From Rhodospirillum centenum SW (GTDB taxonomy: Bacteria; Pseudomonadota; Alphaproteobacteria; Azospirillales; Azospirillaceae), in assembly GCF_000016185.1 (NCBI RefSeq), contig NC_011420.2, positions 3,593,501-3,657,500 of the forward strand: 64,000 nucleotides of DNA, given 5' to 3'. The notes under the pieces are model-generated. The model did not search any database and was not told where the DNA came from. It saw only the letters and a program-made list of their open reading frames with translations. Of this stretch, positions 17,267-25,928 are shown one piece after another. The translations under genes and the position numbers were made by a program. Each line of letters starts with the position of its first letter. Position 1 is the first letter of the stretch.

Positions 17267-17751
17267 GCAGCATCCCCCCGGATCAGCGCAGCCAGGGCAT
17301 CGGGCTCGAACCCCTCGTCGAGCAGCAGGTCGAGCCCGGCGGGGCAGGGGGCGGGCAGGTCCGGGGCGGTCTCCCCGTACTCTGCAAGGTCCGCGAGCGC
17401 GTCACGCCGGGCCAGCCTCCAGGCCCGCTCCAGATCAAGACGCTGGCGCATGCCCTCGCTGAAGCGGGTCAGGGCATCACCCTGCCAGGTGCGGATCTCC
17501 CGCCGCCAGCCGGCCGCCGCCAACGCCTCGGGCGAGGCGGCGAGCTTGATGCCGTGGCCCAGGACCCGGCGCAGCAGGGATTCCACGGTCCGCAGTTCGG
17601 AGATGCCCAAATCCTCGATCTCCTCGGCCACATGCTGGAGGTCGAGGTCGTTGGGCAGGTCCCGCCGGCCCTTCGCCAGACCGCGGAGAACCTGCGCCTG
17701 ATGCTGCGACCAGGCGAAGATGTCGGTGTCGTATCCCAGCGGATCGCGCAT
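17263..17751 (-). CDS. DUF29 family protein
   Basis: A 162-residue helical protein of the DUF29 type, common in alphaproteobacteria and cyanobacteria and of unknown role. YDTDIFAWSQHQAQVLRGL near the N-terminus, then LDLQHVAEEIEDLGISELR and the C-terminal CPAGLDLLLDEGFEPD are the usual landmarks. The ATG at 17751 is chosen because GGAGGGACC lies directly upstream. It is the first gene of a two-gene unit with the acetyltransferase. Confidence 0.8.
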   Translation of the reverse strand: MRDPLGYDTDIFAWSQHQAQVLRGLAKGRRDLPNDLDLQHVAEEIEDLGISELRTVESLLRRVLGHGIKLAASPEALAAAGWRREIRTWQGDALTRFSEGMRQRLDLERAWRLARRDALADLAEYGETAPDLPAPCPAGLDLLLDEGFEPDALAALIRGDAA

Positions 17752-17826
17752 CGGTCCCTCCGGCCGCGATGGTAGCGTGGCCCCCGATGGCGGTCCAGCG
17801 GCTGCGGGGGGCCGGCCCCTCAACGG

Positions 17827-17859
17827 AAAACGCCGCGCGGGGGGCTCCCCCGCGCGGCG
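17827..17859 (-). terminator. Rho-independent terminator after the prolyl oligopeptidase gene
   Basis: A perfect 13-bp stem, CGCCGCGCGGGGG (17831-17843) with CCCCCGCGCGGCG (17847-17859) and a 3-base loop. Read on the minus strand it is followed at once by TTTT. It lies 50 bases after the stop of the minus-strand peptidase gene. Confidence 0.9.
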
Positions 17860-17908
17860 TGTTCTTCCGCAGAAATGTCGTCGCCGGACCGTCCGGCGAC
17901 CCTGCCGG

Positions 17909-20056
17909 TCAGCGGTCCTTCGGCGGGTCCATCAGCTTTTGCATGAGGTAGACCCCCTGCAGGCCGGTGATGAAGGCGCGCTGCTTCAGGTTGGCCGCCG
18001 CCGAGTGGCCGCCCTCGATGTTCTCGTAATAGAGCACCGGATGGCCCTGGGCCTGCATCCGGGCCGCCATCTTGCGGGCATGGCCGGGGTGCACGCGGTC
18101 GTCCTTGGTCGAGGTGTAGAAGAAGACCTCGGGGTAGTCCTTGTCCTTCTTCACGTTCTGGTACGGGCTGTACTTCTCGATATAGGCCCGTTCCTCGGGG
18201 ATGTCGGGATTGCCGTACTCGCCCATCCACGACGCGCCGGCCAGCAGCTTGTTGTAGCGCAGCATGTCCAGCAGCGGCACGGCGCAGATCACGGCGCTGT
18301 AGAGGTCCGGCCGCTGGGTGAAGGCGGTGCCGACCAGCAGGCCGCCGTTGGAGCCGCCGAAGATGCCCAGCCGCTTCGGGCTGGTGACCTTCGTCTTCAC
18401 CAGATCCTCCGCCACGGCGGCGAAGTCGTCGAAGGCGCGCTGCCGGTTCTCCTTCAGCGCCGCCTGATGCCAGCGCGGCCCGTACTCGCCGCCGCCGCGG
18501 ATGTTGGCGACGGCATAGACCCCGCCCGCCTCCAGCCACGCCTTGGACAGGGGCGAGAGATAGGACGGCGTCGAGCTGATCTCGAACCCGCCATAGCCGT
18601 ACATCAGGGTCGGGGCGTCGCCGGTCGGCTCCAGCCCCTTGCGCTTCACGATGAAGTAGGGGACGCGGGTGCCGTCGGCGCTGGTGGCGAAACGCTGCTC
18701 GGTGGTGAAGGGGGCGGCGTCGAAGCGGGCCGGCAGCGACTTGATCGCCTCCGGCGCGCCACCGCCCGGCATCAGGTACAGCGTGTCGGGCTGCAGGAAG
18801 CTGGCGAAGTTGACCAGCACGTCGGTGCTGAAGCTGTCGGTGGAGACGATGCGGAGGCTGCCGGCCTCGGGCAGGGCCACGTCCTTGCGGACCCAGCCGT
18901 CCTTGCCCGGGGTCAGCGCCGTCAGCCGGCCCTTCACGTCGTCCAGCAGGGCGGCGTAGACGGCGTCCTTGGCGATGGCGACGGACTGGATGGCGACCGT
19001 GTCCGTCGGCGCCAGGATCAGCTCGGCGGTCTTCGGCGCGGCACCGCCTTCGATCTCCGCCAGCGGCACGGCGACCAGCGCGCCCTGCGGCAGGGTCTTC
19101 CCGCCCACCGTCCAGGCGGCGCGCAGCAGCAGCAGCAGCCGGCCCTGGAAGGTGCCCTGCAACTCCACGGTCAGCGGCAGCGCCAGCTTCGTGGTCTTGC
19201 CGTCCTTGCCGACCAGATGCCATTCCTCGGTGAAGAAGTCGGGGCCGCGGTTCAGCAGCAGCACCGTGCCCTCCGGCCGGTGGATCGCCAGCGGCCGGGC
19301 CCAGACGTCATCCTTCGCCACGGTCAGCAGCACGGGCGCCTTGGTAAGCTCGGTGCCGCGCTTCCACAGCCGGACCTGCCGCGGATAGCCGCTGTCGGTC
19401 ATGCTGTCGGGGCCGAAATCGCTGGCGACCAGCAGCGTGTCCTGGTCGGCCCAGGCGTACCACTGCTTGGCCTCGAACAGGACGAAGCCGCCCTTCACGA
19501 ACGCCTTCTTCTCGACGTCGAACTCGCGGATCACGGCGGCGTCCTTGCCGCCGCGCGACAGCCGGACGAGGCAGCGGCTGCTGTCCGGCGCCAGGCAGAG
19601 ATGGCCCTGGTAGACCCAGTTCTCGTTCTCTTCCCTGGCCAGGGCGTCGATGTCCAGCACCACGTCCCAGGCCGGATCGGCCGTGCGGTAGCTGTCCACC
19701 GTGGTGCGGCGCCAGAGGCCGCGGACATGGTTCTCGTCCTGCCAGAAATTATCGACCACCCCGCCTTCCAGCGAGCCGTAGGGGATGCGGTCGCGCGCCG
19801 TCAGGATGCGCTCGGCCTCGGCCCGCAGCGGTTCGAAACGGGGGTCCTTCTCCAGCCGGGCGAGCGTCTTCGCGTTCTGCTCGCGGGCCCAGGCGATGGC
19901 CTTGTCGCCCTCGACCTCCTCAAGCCACTGGAACTCGTCCGCCGCCATGTCCTTGACCTGTGCCGTCTGCTGCTGTGCCAGGGCGGCACCGGCCAGCCCC
20001 GTGCCGGCCAGCAGACCGGCGGCCAGCGCCGCGAGAAGGGAACCCGTCTTCGCCAT
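17909..20056 (-). CDS. Prolyl oligopeptidase family serine peptidase (S9A), exported
   Basis: A 715-residue enzyme that cuts short peptides after proline. The N-terminus MAKTGSLLAALAAGLLAG... ALAQQ is a signal peptide, so it should be periplasmic. A beta-propeller region precedes the alpha/beta-hydrolase domain, where the nucleophile is in GIFGGSNGGLLVG (Ser about residue 569), the acid in DDRVHPGHARKM and the histidine in EGGHSAAAN. The frame is open upstream to 20755, but the ATG at 20056 has GGAGAAGAA before it and begins the signal peptide. A strong terminator follows. Confidence 0.92.
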   Translation of the reverse strand: MAKTGSLLAALAAGLLAGTGLAGAALAQQQTAQVKDMAADEFQWLEEVEGDKAIAWAREQNAKTLARLEKDPRFEPLRAEAERILTARDRIPYGSLEGGVVDNFWQDENHVRGLWRRTTVDSYRTADPAWDVVLDIDALAREENENWVYQGHLCLAPDSSRCLVRLSRGGKDAAVIREFDVEKKAFVKGGFVLFEAKQWYAWADQDTLLVASDFGPDSMTDSGYPRQVRLWKRGTELTKAPVLLTVAKDDVWARPLAIHRPEGTVLLLNRGPDFFTEEWHLVGKDGKTTKLALPLTVELQGTFQGRLLLLLRAAWTVGGKTLPQGALVAVPLAEIEGGAAPKTAELILAPTDTVAIQSVAIAKDAVYAALLDDVKGRLTALTPGKDGWVRKDVALPEAGSLRIVSTDSFSTDVLVNFASFLQPDTLYLMPGGGAPEAIKSLPARFDAAPFTTEQRFATSADGTRVPYFIVKRKGLEPTGDAPTLMYGYGGFEISSTPSYLSPLSKAWLEAGGVYAVANIRGGGEYGPRWHQAALKENRQRAFDDFAAVAEDLVKTKVTSPKRLGIFGGSNGGLLVGTAFTQRPDLYSAVICAVPLLDMLRYNKLLAGASWMGEYGNPDIPEERAYIEKYSPYQNVKKDKDYPEVFFYTSTKDDRVHPGHARKMAARMQAQGHPVLYYENIEGGHSAAANLKQRAFITGLQGVYLMQKLMDPPKDR

Positions 20057-20184
20057 CGTTTCTTCTCCAAGCCTCCTGACGGGGGCGGCCGCCCCCCTTC
20101 CTCGGGGTTTACCATCCCCCGGAGGGTGGCGGAAGGACAGCTTCGGCCCCGGGTCGGGGGTCCGGTCGGGGACACGCCCCCGGC

Positions 20185-20631
20185 CTATCCTTCCCGCGCC
20201 GCGTCGCGGCAGGCCCGCAGCAGGGCGGGCCAGTCCTCCGGCGGGGTGCCCCGCGCGACCATGCGCCCGAACACGGCATAGGGATCGCCGGCATCGCCGT
20301 CCTTGCGCAGCCCGTCCGCTCCGTTCAGCCAGCAGTAGGCGATGATCCGGCTGCTGCTGTCGAAGCGGAAGAAGAGCCGCCAGCGCCCGGTCGCAACGCG
20401 CCGCCAGGGCGAGAGTGGCCCCTTCAGCCGGTAGTCGGCCCGGTTCGGGTCGGCCGGCACCTCCACCAGCATGATGGTCAGCAGCCGGCCCAGCAGCTTG
20501 GCGTTGGGATGGTGGACATAGTCCACCGGGTCCGCCGCGCGCAGCCGGCGGACGCTGTCGGCCAGCCGGTCCAGGCTCGCCGTCAGGGCGGGATATTCCA
20601 GCAGGCGCCAGCCGTTGCGGATGACAGGCAT
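20185..20631 (-). CDS. yhaV: Type II toxin YhaV (RNase)
   Basis: A 148-residue protein with the YhaV pattern: NGWRLLEYPALTASLDRL at the start, RWRLFFRFDSSSRIIAYCWLNG in the middle and DAGDPYAVFGRMVARGTPPEDW near the end. YhaV toxins are RelE-superfamily ribonucleases. The gene is 14 bases after the prlF antitoxin gene, as in the E. coli prlF-yhaV operon. Confidence 0.88.
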   Translation of the reverse strand: MPVIRNGWRLLEYPALTASLDRLADSVRRLRAADPVDYVHHPNAKLLGRLLTIMLVEVPADPNRADYRLKGPLSPWRRVATGRWRLFFRFDSSSRIIAYCWLNGADGLRKDGDAGDPYAVFGRMVARGTPPEDWPALLRACRDAAREG

Positions 20632-20645
20632 CGCCCCCGCGGCCC

Positions 20646-21005
20646 TCAGAACGACGCGTCGCCCAGGTCGTCGTCGTCGCCCACGGTGACGCCGACGACC
20701 AGTTCCCCCATCTCCGCCAGCCGTTCCTCGGACAGGTCGCGCAACTGGCGGGCATCGGCCTCGATGAAGGACAGCCAGGCTGCCAGCATCGGGTCGGCAG
20801 CGTCCTCCACCGCGGTCTCCTCGGGCAGCTCCTGCGCCACGACCAGCATGACGCCGGGTCCGACCACCCGCGCCTTCAGGGCGCCGCGGAACTCCGGATG
20901 GCGGCGGAACAGCGCCTTGTCGAAGCGCAGCGCTTCTGAATTGCCGGCGGTCGTGCCGCGACCCTGGTAGTCGGTGCTGTCGGTGTGGCCGCTGCGCCCG
21001 GTCAT
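20646..21005 (-). CDS. prlF: Type II antitoxin, PrlF family
   Basis: A 119-residue protein encoded directly before yhaV. The stretch GRGTTAGNSEALRFDKALFR resembles the alphaproteobacterial PrlF/SohA antitoxin group with an AbrB-like N-terminus. The C-terminus is strongly acidic (VGDDDDLGDASF), suited to binding a basic toxin. The ATG at 21005 is preferred over an in-frame upstream start because GGGGAGG lies before it. PrlF proteins usually repress their own operon. Confidence 0.8.
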   Translation of the reverse strand: MTGRSGHTDSTDYQGRGTTAGNSEALRFDKALFRRHPEFRGALKARVVGPGVMLVVAQELPEETAVEDAADPMLAAWLSFIEADARQLRDLSEERLAEMGELVVGVTVGDDDDLGDASF

Positions 21006-21101
21006 GTCAGCCTCCCCGCCGGCAGTGCGGATGCCGGACGTACGAACAAGAGTACGCACGCTGCCGGGCGAGGGTCAAGGACGCTCCCGTCCGCGGACGC
21101 C

Positions 21102-22070
21102 TCAGTCCGCGAATGCCTCGTCCCAGGTGCCGCGGGTGGCGGCCTTGCTGTATTCGGTGGCGCGGTTCTCGAAGAAGTTGGTGTGCTCGATCCCGTTCAG
21201 GATGGCGTCCATCCAGGGCAGGGGGTTCTTCTCGATGCGGTAGACCGGCTCCAGGCCGAGCTGGCCCAGCCGGCGGTCGGCGATCCAGCGGATGTAGCGC
21301 TTCACATCCTCGGCGGTCATGCCCTCCACCGGGCCCATCTCGAAGGCGAGATCGATGAAGGCGTCCTCGTGATGGACGATCGTCTCGCAGCAGACGGTCA
21401 GCTCGCGCTGGAACGCCTCGGTCCAGACCTGCGGGTTCTCGTTCACGAAGGTGCGGAACAGCTTGATCATCGAGAGCGTGTGCAGCGTCTCGTCGCGCAC
21501 CGACCAGGTGACGATCTGGCCCATCCCCTTCATCTTGTTGAAGCGGGGGAAGTTCATCAGGATGGCGAAGCTGGCGAACAGTTGCAGCCCCTCGGTGAAG
21601 GCGCCGAACACGGCCAGGGTCTTGGCGATGTCCTCCAGGCTGTCGACGTTGAAGCCCTGCATGTAGTCGTACTTGTCCTTCATCTCCTTGTAGCGGAGGA
21701 AGGCCGAGTACTCGATCTCCGGCATGCCGATCGTGTCCAGCAGGTGGCTGTAGGCCGCGATGTGGACCGTCTCCATGGCGGAGAAGGCGGCCAGCATCAT
21801 GCAGACCTCGGTCGGCTGGAAGACGCGGCTGTAGTGCCGCATGTAGCAGTTGTTCACCTCCACGTCGGCCTGCGTGAAGAAGCGGAAGATCTGCGTCAGC
21901 AGGTTCCGTTCGGCCTCCGTCAGCTTCTGGCGCCAGTCCTTCACGTCGTCGGCCAGCGGCACTTCCTCCGGCAGCCAGTGGATGCGCTGCTGCGTCAGCC
22001 ACGCCTCGTAGGCCCAGGGATAGCGGAAGGGCTTGTAGACCGGGTTGGGCGTCAGCAGGGGGGAGGCCAT
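21102..22070 (-). CDS. nrdB: Ribonucleotide reductase beta subunit (class Ia)
   Basis: A 322-residue radical-generating subunit that works with NrdA to make deoxyribonucleotides. Diiron ligands are visible in FFTQADVEVNN, FSAMETVHIAAYSHLLD, and later TVCCETIVHHEDAFIDLAFE. The C-terminus ATRGTWDEAFAD is the likely NrdA-docking tail. ATG 22070 is chosen; a GTG at 22079 in frame would add three residues. nrdA is not in the window. An NrdR-like box sits immediately upstream. Confidence 0.93.
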   Translation of the reverse strand: MASPLLTPNPVYKPFRYPWAYEAWLTQQRIHWLPEEVPLADDVKDWRQKLTEAERNLLTQIFRFFTQADVEVNNCYMRHYSRVFQPTEVCMMLAAFSAMETVHIAAYSHLLDTIGMPEIEYSAFLRYKEMKDKYDYMQGFNVDSLEDIAKTLAVFGAFTEGLQLFASFAILMNFPRFNKMKGMGQIVTWSVRDETLHTLSMIKLFRTFVNENPQVWTEAFQRELTVCCETIVHHEDAFIDLAFEMGPVEGMTAEDVKRYIRWIADRRLGQLGLEPVYRIEKNPLPWMDAILNGIEHTNFFENRATEYSKAATRGTWDEAFAD

Positions 22071-22077
22071 GGCGTCC

Positions 22078-22093
22078 ACACTATATCTAGGGG
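22078..22093. promoter_or_regulatory. Putative NrdR repressor box before nrdB
   Basis: ACACTATATCTAGGGG matches the NrdR box consensus (acaCwATATnTwGtgt) at most positions. NrdR boxes normally occur in pairs about 31-32 bases apart; a weaker CACAGGATAGG lies at the right distance (from 22111). The box is only eight bases from the chosen ATG, so it would cover the ribosome-binding region. Confidence 0.6.
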
Positions 22094-22194
22094 GTGGTGC
22101 GATAAGATAGCACAGGATAGGCCCCGGGGAAGGGCCTCCTCCCGTCGCGGCCCTGTGGAAAGCGGGGGCGGTTCCGCCCGCCCCGGCGCGGCGG

Positions 22195-22830
22195 TCAGCG
22201 CCGCCGCGGGTCCACGGCCCGGGCCGCGGCCTCCAGGGTGCGGGTGGCGAGCGCCTGCACCTCTTCCAGCGTCAGGCGGCCGTCGCCGTCCGCGTCGGCG
22301 GCGGCGAAGCGGGCCTCCGCCTGGGTCCGCAGCTCCGCCGCCGTGACCTGGAAGTCGGCATCCGTGTCGGCCGACATCACGGCATCCAGCCGGGGCCGGG
22401 CCCGGCTGCGGGCGGCGCGCTCACGCGGGACGACGCCTGCCGCGGACGGATCGCCGCCCGGCGTTCCCTCCGTCCCCGGCCGGTCGCGTCCGGTCGGTTC
22501 CGGCGGGGCGCGGAACGGGGAGCGCAGGCGGTACTCGGTCAGTTCCGCGGCGGTGATGCGTCCGTCGCGGTTCAGGTCGAAGGCGGCGAAGGCGCGGTCG
22601 GTGTCGGCCAGCAGTTCGATCCGGTCCACGGCCCCGTCGCCATTGCGGTCGGCCCGCCGGAACCAGTCGGTCAGCGCGGCGCGGTAGGCTTCCGGGTCGG
22701 GGGTGGGGGCGGAGAGCAGCTCTCCCGCCGGGCTCAGGGCGGTCAGGCGTGGGCGCGGGATGTCCGGGTCGGAACCGGCGCAGGCCGCAAGCAGCAGGGT
22801 CAGCGCGGCGAAGGCGGGAAGCTGGCGCAT
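22195..22830 (-). CDS. EF-hand calcium-binding lipoprotein
   Basis: A 211-residue predicted lipoprotein. The N-terminus MRQLPAFAALTLLLAACAGS has a clear lipobox (LAAC). Four EF-hand-like loops follow: DRNGDGAVDRIEL, DLNRDGRITAAEL, DTDADFQVTAAEL and DADGDGRLTLEEV; the third departs most from the DxDxDG pattern and may not bind calcium. It is probably a membrane-tethered calcium buffer or sensor; the specific role is unknown. Confidence 0.82.
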   Translation of the reverse strand: MRQLPAFAALTLLLAACAGSDPDIPRPRLTALSPAGELLSAPTPDPEAYRAALTDWFRRADRNGDGAVDRIELLADTDRAFAAFDLNRDGRITAAELTEYRLRSPFRAPPEPTGRDRPGTEGTPGGDPSAAGVVPRERAARSRARPRLDAVMSADTDADFQVTAAELRTQAEARFAAADADGDGRLTLEEVQALATRTLEAAARAVDPRRR

Positions 22831-22860
22831 GGGCGGCGGGTCTCGGGCTTCGGCGCGGGA

Positions 22861-23010
22861 GCGCCGGGGAAGGGCAATGGCGCGACAGCGCCGGGAAAGG
22901 CGACGGCGCGACAGCGCCGGGAAGGGCGACGGCGCGACAGCGCCGGGGAAGGGCGACGGCGGAGCGCCGGGACGGCAGCGGCACGACAGCGCCGGGGAAG
23001 GGGTGGGACC
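22861..23010. repeat. Imperfect tandem repeats, about six copies of a 24-27 bp unit
   Basis: Copies start with GCGCCGGGGAAGGGC and end near GGCGCGACA, at 22861, 22888, 22914, 22940, 22964 and 22989. They lie in the 320-base gap between the EF-hand lipoprotein gene and the divergent HAD phosphatase gene, which otherwise shows no gene. The array probably varies in copy number between strains. Confidence 0.85.
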
Positions 23011-23150
23011 TCAGCTTACACGTCGGCCGTGGCGGCGAGTAGCCTTCCGGACGGGCCGCCGGCACGGGACCGGCATTTCGCAGGTGCGCACGGGGGCGGC
23101 GCGGGGTAAAGCTGGCGACCCGCCTTCCGCATCCGCTGCCCGGCCTGCCC

Positions 23151-23786
23151 ATGACCGTCCGACTGGCCATCTTCGACTTCGACGGCACGCTGGCCGACAG
23201 CTATCCCTGGTTCGCCGCGAATTTCAATTCGATGGCGGAACGATGGCGCGTTCCCAGGCTTTCGGCGGAGGAGCTGGAGGCGATGCGGGACACCGGCGCG
23301 CGCACCCTGATCGCGCATCTGGGCGTGCCGTCCTGGAAGCTGCCGCTGATCGCGGCCGACATGAAGCGGCGCATGGCGCGGGACATCGGCAGCCTGCCCC
23401 TGTTCGACGGCGTGCCCGCCCTGCTGGCCGGGCTGCGCGCCGCGGGCACCACCGTTGCCGTCCTGACCTCCAACTCCGAACCCAACGTGCGCCGGGTGAT
23501 GGGACCGGAGGTGGCGGAAAACGTGGACCGTTTCGTCTGCGGAACAGCCTTGTTCGGCAAGGCCCCGAAGCTGCGCCGGCTGCTGCGCGACCTGCGCGTC
23601 CCGGCGGCGGAGGCGCTCTCCATCGGGGACGAGATCCGCGATCTCGACGCGGCGCGGGAGGCGGGGGTGCCCTTCGCCGGGGTCGCCTGGGGCTATACCC
23701 GCCCGGCCGCGCTCGCCGCGGCCGGGGCCGATCCGGTCTTCGACACCGTGGCCGGAATGGCCGCCGGACTGGGCGTCCGCCTCTAG
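23151..23786 (+). CDS. HAD-superfamily phosphatase (phosphoglycolate phosphatase-like)
   Basis: A 211-residue haloacid dehalogenase-type hydrolase. Motif I is IFDFDGTLADSYPW (nucleophile and acid/base Asp), motif II TSNSEPNV, motif III lysine in FGKAPKLRRLL, motif IV SIGDEIRDLDAAREAGV. The helical cap after motif I fits the phosphoglycolate phosphatase/Gph group, but the substrate is not certain. It precedes panB on the same strand by about 115 bases. Confidence 0.85.
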   Translation: MTVRLAIFDFDGTLADSYPWFAANFNSMAERWRVPRLSAEELEAMRDTGARTLIAHLGVPSWKLPLIAADMKRRMARDIGSLPLFDGVPALLAGLRAAGTTVAVLTSNSEPNVRRVMGPEVAENVDRFVCGTALFGKAPKLRRLLRDLRVPAAEALSIGDEIRDLDAAREAGVPFAGVAWGYTRPAALAAAGADPVFDTVAGMAAGLGVRL

Positions 23787-23900
23787 CCTCGCGGCCCGGT
23801 GCTGGCACGCCGGGCGGGATTGGTGTACCTCACCGCCATGCTGCGCCGCGGGACCCGCCGGGGTCCGCCGGCGACCAGTCCGCAAGGGGAGGGACCCGCC

Positions 23901-24728
23901 ATGAGCGCCACCGGTCAGTCCAAGCGCCTCGCCGTGCCCGACATCGCCGCCCGCAAGGGCCGGGAGCCCGTGGCCGTGCTGACGGCCTACACCGTCTCCA
24001 TGGCCCGCCTGCTGGACCCGCATGTGGAGGTGCTGCTGGTCGGCGACAGCCTGGGCATGGTGCTGTACGGCTTCGACAGCACCCTGCCGGTGACGCTGGA
24101 CATGATGATCGCCCACGGCGCTGCCGTGGTGCGCGGCTCGTCGCGCGCCTGCGTCGTCGTGGACATGCCCTGGGCCAGCTACCAGGAGGGCCGCGAGCAG
24201 GCCTTCCGCAACGCCGCCCGCATCCTGGCCGAGACCGGCTGCGCCGCGGTCAAGCTGGAGGGCGGGGAGGAGATGGCGGAGACGGTGGATTTCCTGGTCC
24301 GCCGCGGCATCCCGGTGATGGGGCATGTCGGGTTGACGCCGCAGGCGGTCAACGCGCTGGGCGGCTACCGCGCCCGCGGCCGCAGCGACGCCGAGCAGGC
24401 GAAGATCCTGGGCGACGCCCGTGCCGTGGCCGAGGCCGGCGCCTTCGCCCTGGTCGTGGAGGGGGTGGTGGAGCCGTTGGCCCGCGCCGTGACGGAGGCC
24501 GTGCCCTGCGTCACCATCGGCATCGGCGCGTCGGCGGCCTGTGACGGGCAGGTGCTGGTCTCCGACGACCTGCTGGGTCTCTACGGTGCCTTCACGCCGA
24601 AATTCGTCCGGCGCTATGCCGAGCTGGGGCCGGTGATCGAGGAAGCGGCCGCCACCTATGCCGCCGACGTGCGCGCCCGTCGCTTTCCCGGCACCGAACA
24701 CGTCTTCGCGGCCCGGAAGGCGTCCTGA
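23901..24728 (+). CDS. panB: 3-methyl-2-oxobutanoate hydroxymethyltransferase
   Basis: PanB, 275 residues, transfers a hydroxymethyl group from methylene-tetrahydrofolate to alpha-ketoisovalerate, the first step to pantothenate. Landmarks are [39 protein letters not shown] (metal-binding Asp), [21 protein letters not shown] and [19 protein letters not shown]. The ATG at 23901 has AAGGGGAGGG upstream and removes 34 atypical residues from the longer open frame. No panC is present. Confidence 0.95.
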   Translation: MSATGQSKRLAVPDIAARKGREPVAVLTAYTVSMARLLDPHVEVLLVGDSLGMVLYGFDSTLPVTLDMMIAHGAAVVRGSSRACVVVDMPWASYQEGREQAFRNAARILAETGCAAVKLEGGEEMAETVDFLVRRGIPVMGHVGLTPQAVNALGGYRARGRSDAEQAKILGDARAVAEAGAFALVVEGVVEPLARAVTEAVPCVTIGIGASAACDGQVLVSDDLLGLYGAFTPKFVRRYAELGPVIEEAAATYAADVRARRFPGTEHVFAARKAS

Positions 24729-24750
24729 TCCTTCCGGCCCGTTCCGTATC

Positions 24751-24779
24751 GGCCGGCGCGCCTCAACAAGGCGGCCGGC
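24751..24779. terminator. Hairpin between convergent panB and minE
   Basis: GCCGGC and GCCT arms pair imperfectly with AGGC and GCCGGC around a CAACA loop. It fills the short gap between two convergent genes, so it may serve both, but there is no T-run. Confidence 0.35.
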
Positions 24780-24782
24780 GGT

Positions 24783-25076
24783 TCAGCCGGCCGCCGTCGC
24801 GGCCGGCTGGCGGGGGGCGCCCTTGGTCGGTGCCGGCAGCTCGACATTCACCTCAAGCATGGAGCAGCCGCTTTCGCGCTCCAGCTTGACGGCGACCTTG
24901 TCGTCGTCGATCGGCACGTACTTCTTGATCACGGCCAGCAGTTCCTTCTGCAAGGCCGGCAGGAAGTCGGGGGCGTTGCGGTCGGCGCGTTCGTGCGCCA
25001 GCACGATCTGGAGGCGGTCCTTCGCGGTGGTGGCGGTCGGTTCCTTGTTCCGGCGGAAGAAATCCATAAGGTTCAT
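24783..25076 (-). CDS. minE: Cell division topological specificity factor MinE
   Basis: A 97-residue protein. The N-terminal [19 protein letters not shown], then [14 protein letters not shown] (the MinD-binding strand/helix), and a C-terminal topological domain ending in an alanine/proline tail. MinE drives pole-to-pole oscillation of MinD so that MinC blocks division away from midcell. Its ATG overlaps the minD stop; last gene of the minCDE operon. Confidence 0.95.
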   Translation of the reverse strand: MNLMDFFRRNKEPTATTAKDRLQIVLAHERADRNAPDFLPALQKELLAVIKKYVPIDDDKVAVKLERESGCSMLEVNVELPAPTKGAPRQPAATAAG

Positions 25077-25888
25077 GCGGACCTCCGCAGCAGCCGGTCG
25101 AAGAAGCCCTTGCGCTCCGGCTTGGCGAAGCGGTGCTCGATCTTCTCGCCCAGGAAGCGGGCCACCGCGTCCATGTAGGCCTGCCCGGCGGTGGACTTCT
25201 CGTCCAGGATGACCGGCATGCCGACATTGCTGGCCTTCAGCACGGCCGGGCTCTCCGGGATGATGCCGATCAGCGGGATGGCCAGGATCTCCAGCACGTC
25301 CTCCACCTTCAGCATCTCGCCCTTGTCCACGCGCTCCAGGTCGTAGCGCGTGACCAGCAGGTGCTCCTGCACCGGGTCGAGCCCCATCTCGGCGCGGCGC
25401 GAGCGGGCCTGGATGACGCCCAGGATGCGGTCGCTGTCGCGCACCGAGGAGACCTCGGGGTTGGTCACGATGATGGCGTGGTCGGCGAAGTAGAGCGCCA
25501 TCTGCGCGCCCCGCTCGATGCCGGCCGGGCTGTCGCAGACGATGTAGTCGAACTCCTTCTTCAGCTCCTCCAGGATGCGCTCCACGCCGTCACGGCTGAG
25601 CGCATCCTTGTCCCGCGTCTGCGAGGTGGGGAGGATGAACAGGTTCTCGACCCGCTTGTCCTTGATCAGCGCCTGGCTGAGCCGCGCCTCGCCATGGATC
25701 ACGTTGATGAAGTCGAAGACGACACGGCGCTCGCACCCCATGATGAGGTCGAGGTTCCGCAGACCCACGTCGAAATCGATGATGCAGGTCTTGAACCCGC
25801 GCAGGGCAAGGCCCGTCCCGAAGGCGGCGCTGGAGGTCGTCTTGCCCACGCCGCCCTTGCCGGAAGTCATCGTGATGATCTTGGCCAA
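25073..25888 (-). CDS. minD: Septum site-determining ATPase MinD
   Basis: A 271-residue membrane-cycling ParA-type ATPase. The deviant Walker A is [35 protein letters not shown] and [15 protein letters not shown] follow. The C-terminal amphipathic helix [11 protein letters not shown] is the membrane-targeting sequence. The family's N-terminus (MAKII-TSGKGG) demands the TTG start at 25888, which has GGAG upstream. Between minC and minE. Confidence 0.95.
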   Translation of the reverse strand: MAKIITMTSGKGGVGKTTSSAAFGTGLALRGFKTCIIDFDVGLRNLDLIMGCERRVVFDFINVIHGEARLSQALIKDKRVENLFILPTSQTRDKDALSRDGVERILEELKKEFDYIVCDSPAGIERGAQMALYFADHAIIVTNPEVSSVRDSDRILGVIQARSRRAEMGLDPVQEHLLVTRYDLERVDKGEMLKVEDVLEILAIPLIGIIPESPAVLKASNVGMPVILDEKSTAGQAYMDAVARFLGEKIEHRFAKPERKGFFDRLLRRSA

Positions 25889-25928
25889 GAGGCGTCTCCA
25901 CTTCTTCTGGTTGACGGGCGCCCCGTGC

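Noticed and set aside
17720..20281. An 853-residue plus-strand frame opposite the prolyl oligopeptidase
   Set aside because: It is the antisense shadow of the peptidase gene, rich in Arg, Gln, Gly and His, with no motif.
17909..20755. A 948-residue version of the prolyl oligopeptidase
   Set aside because: The extra 230 residues overlap yhaV out of frame; the signal peptide and ribosome site place the start at 20056.
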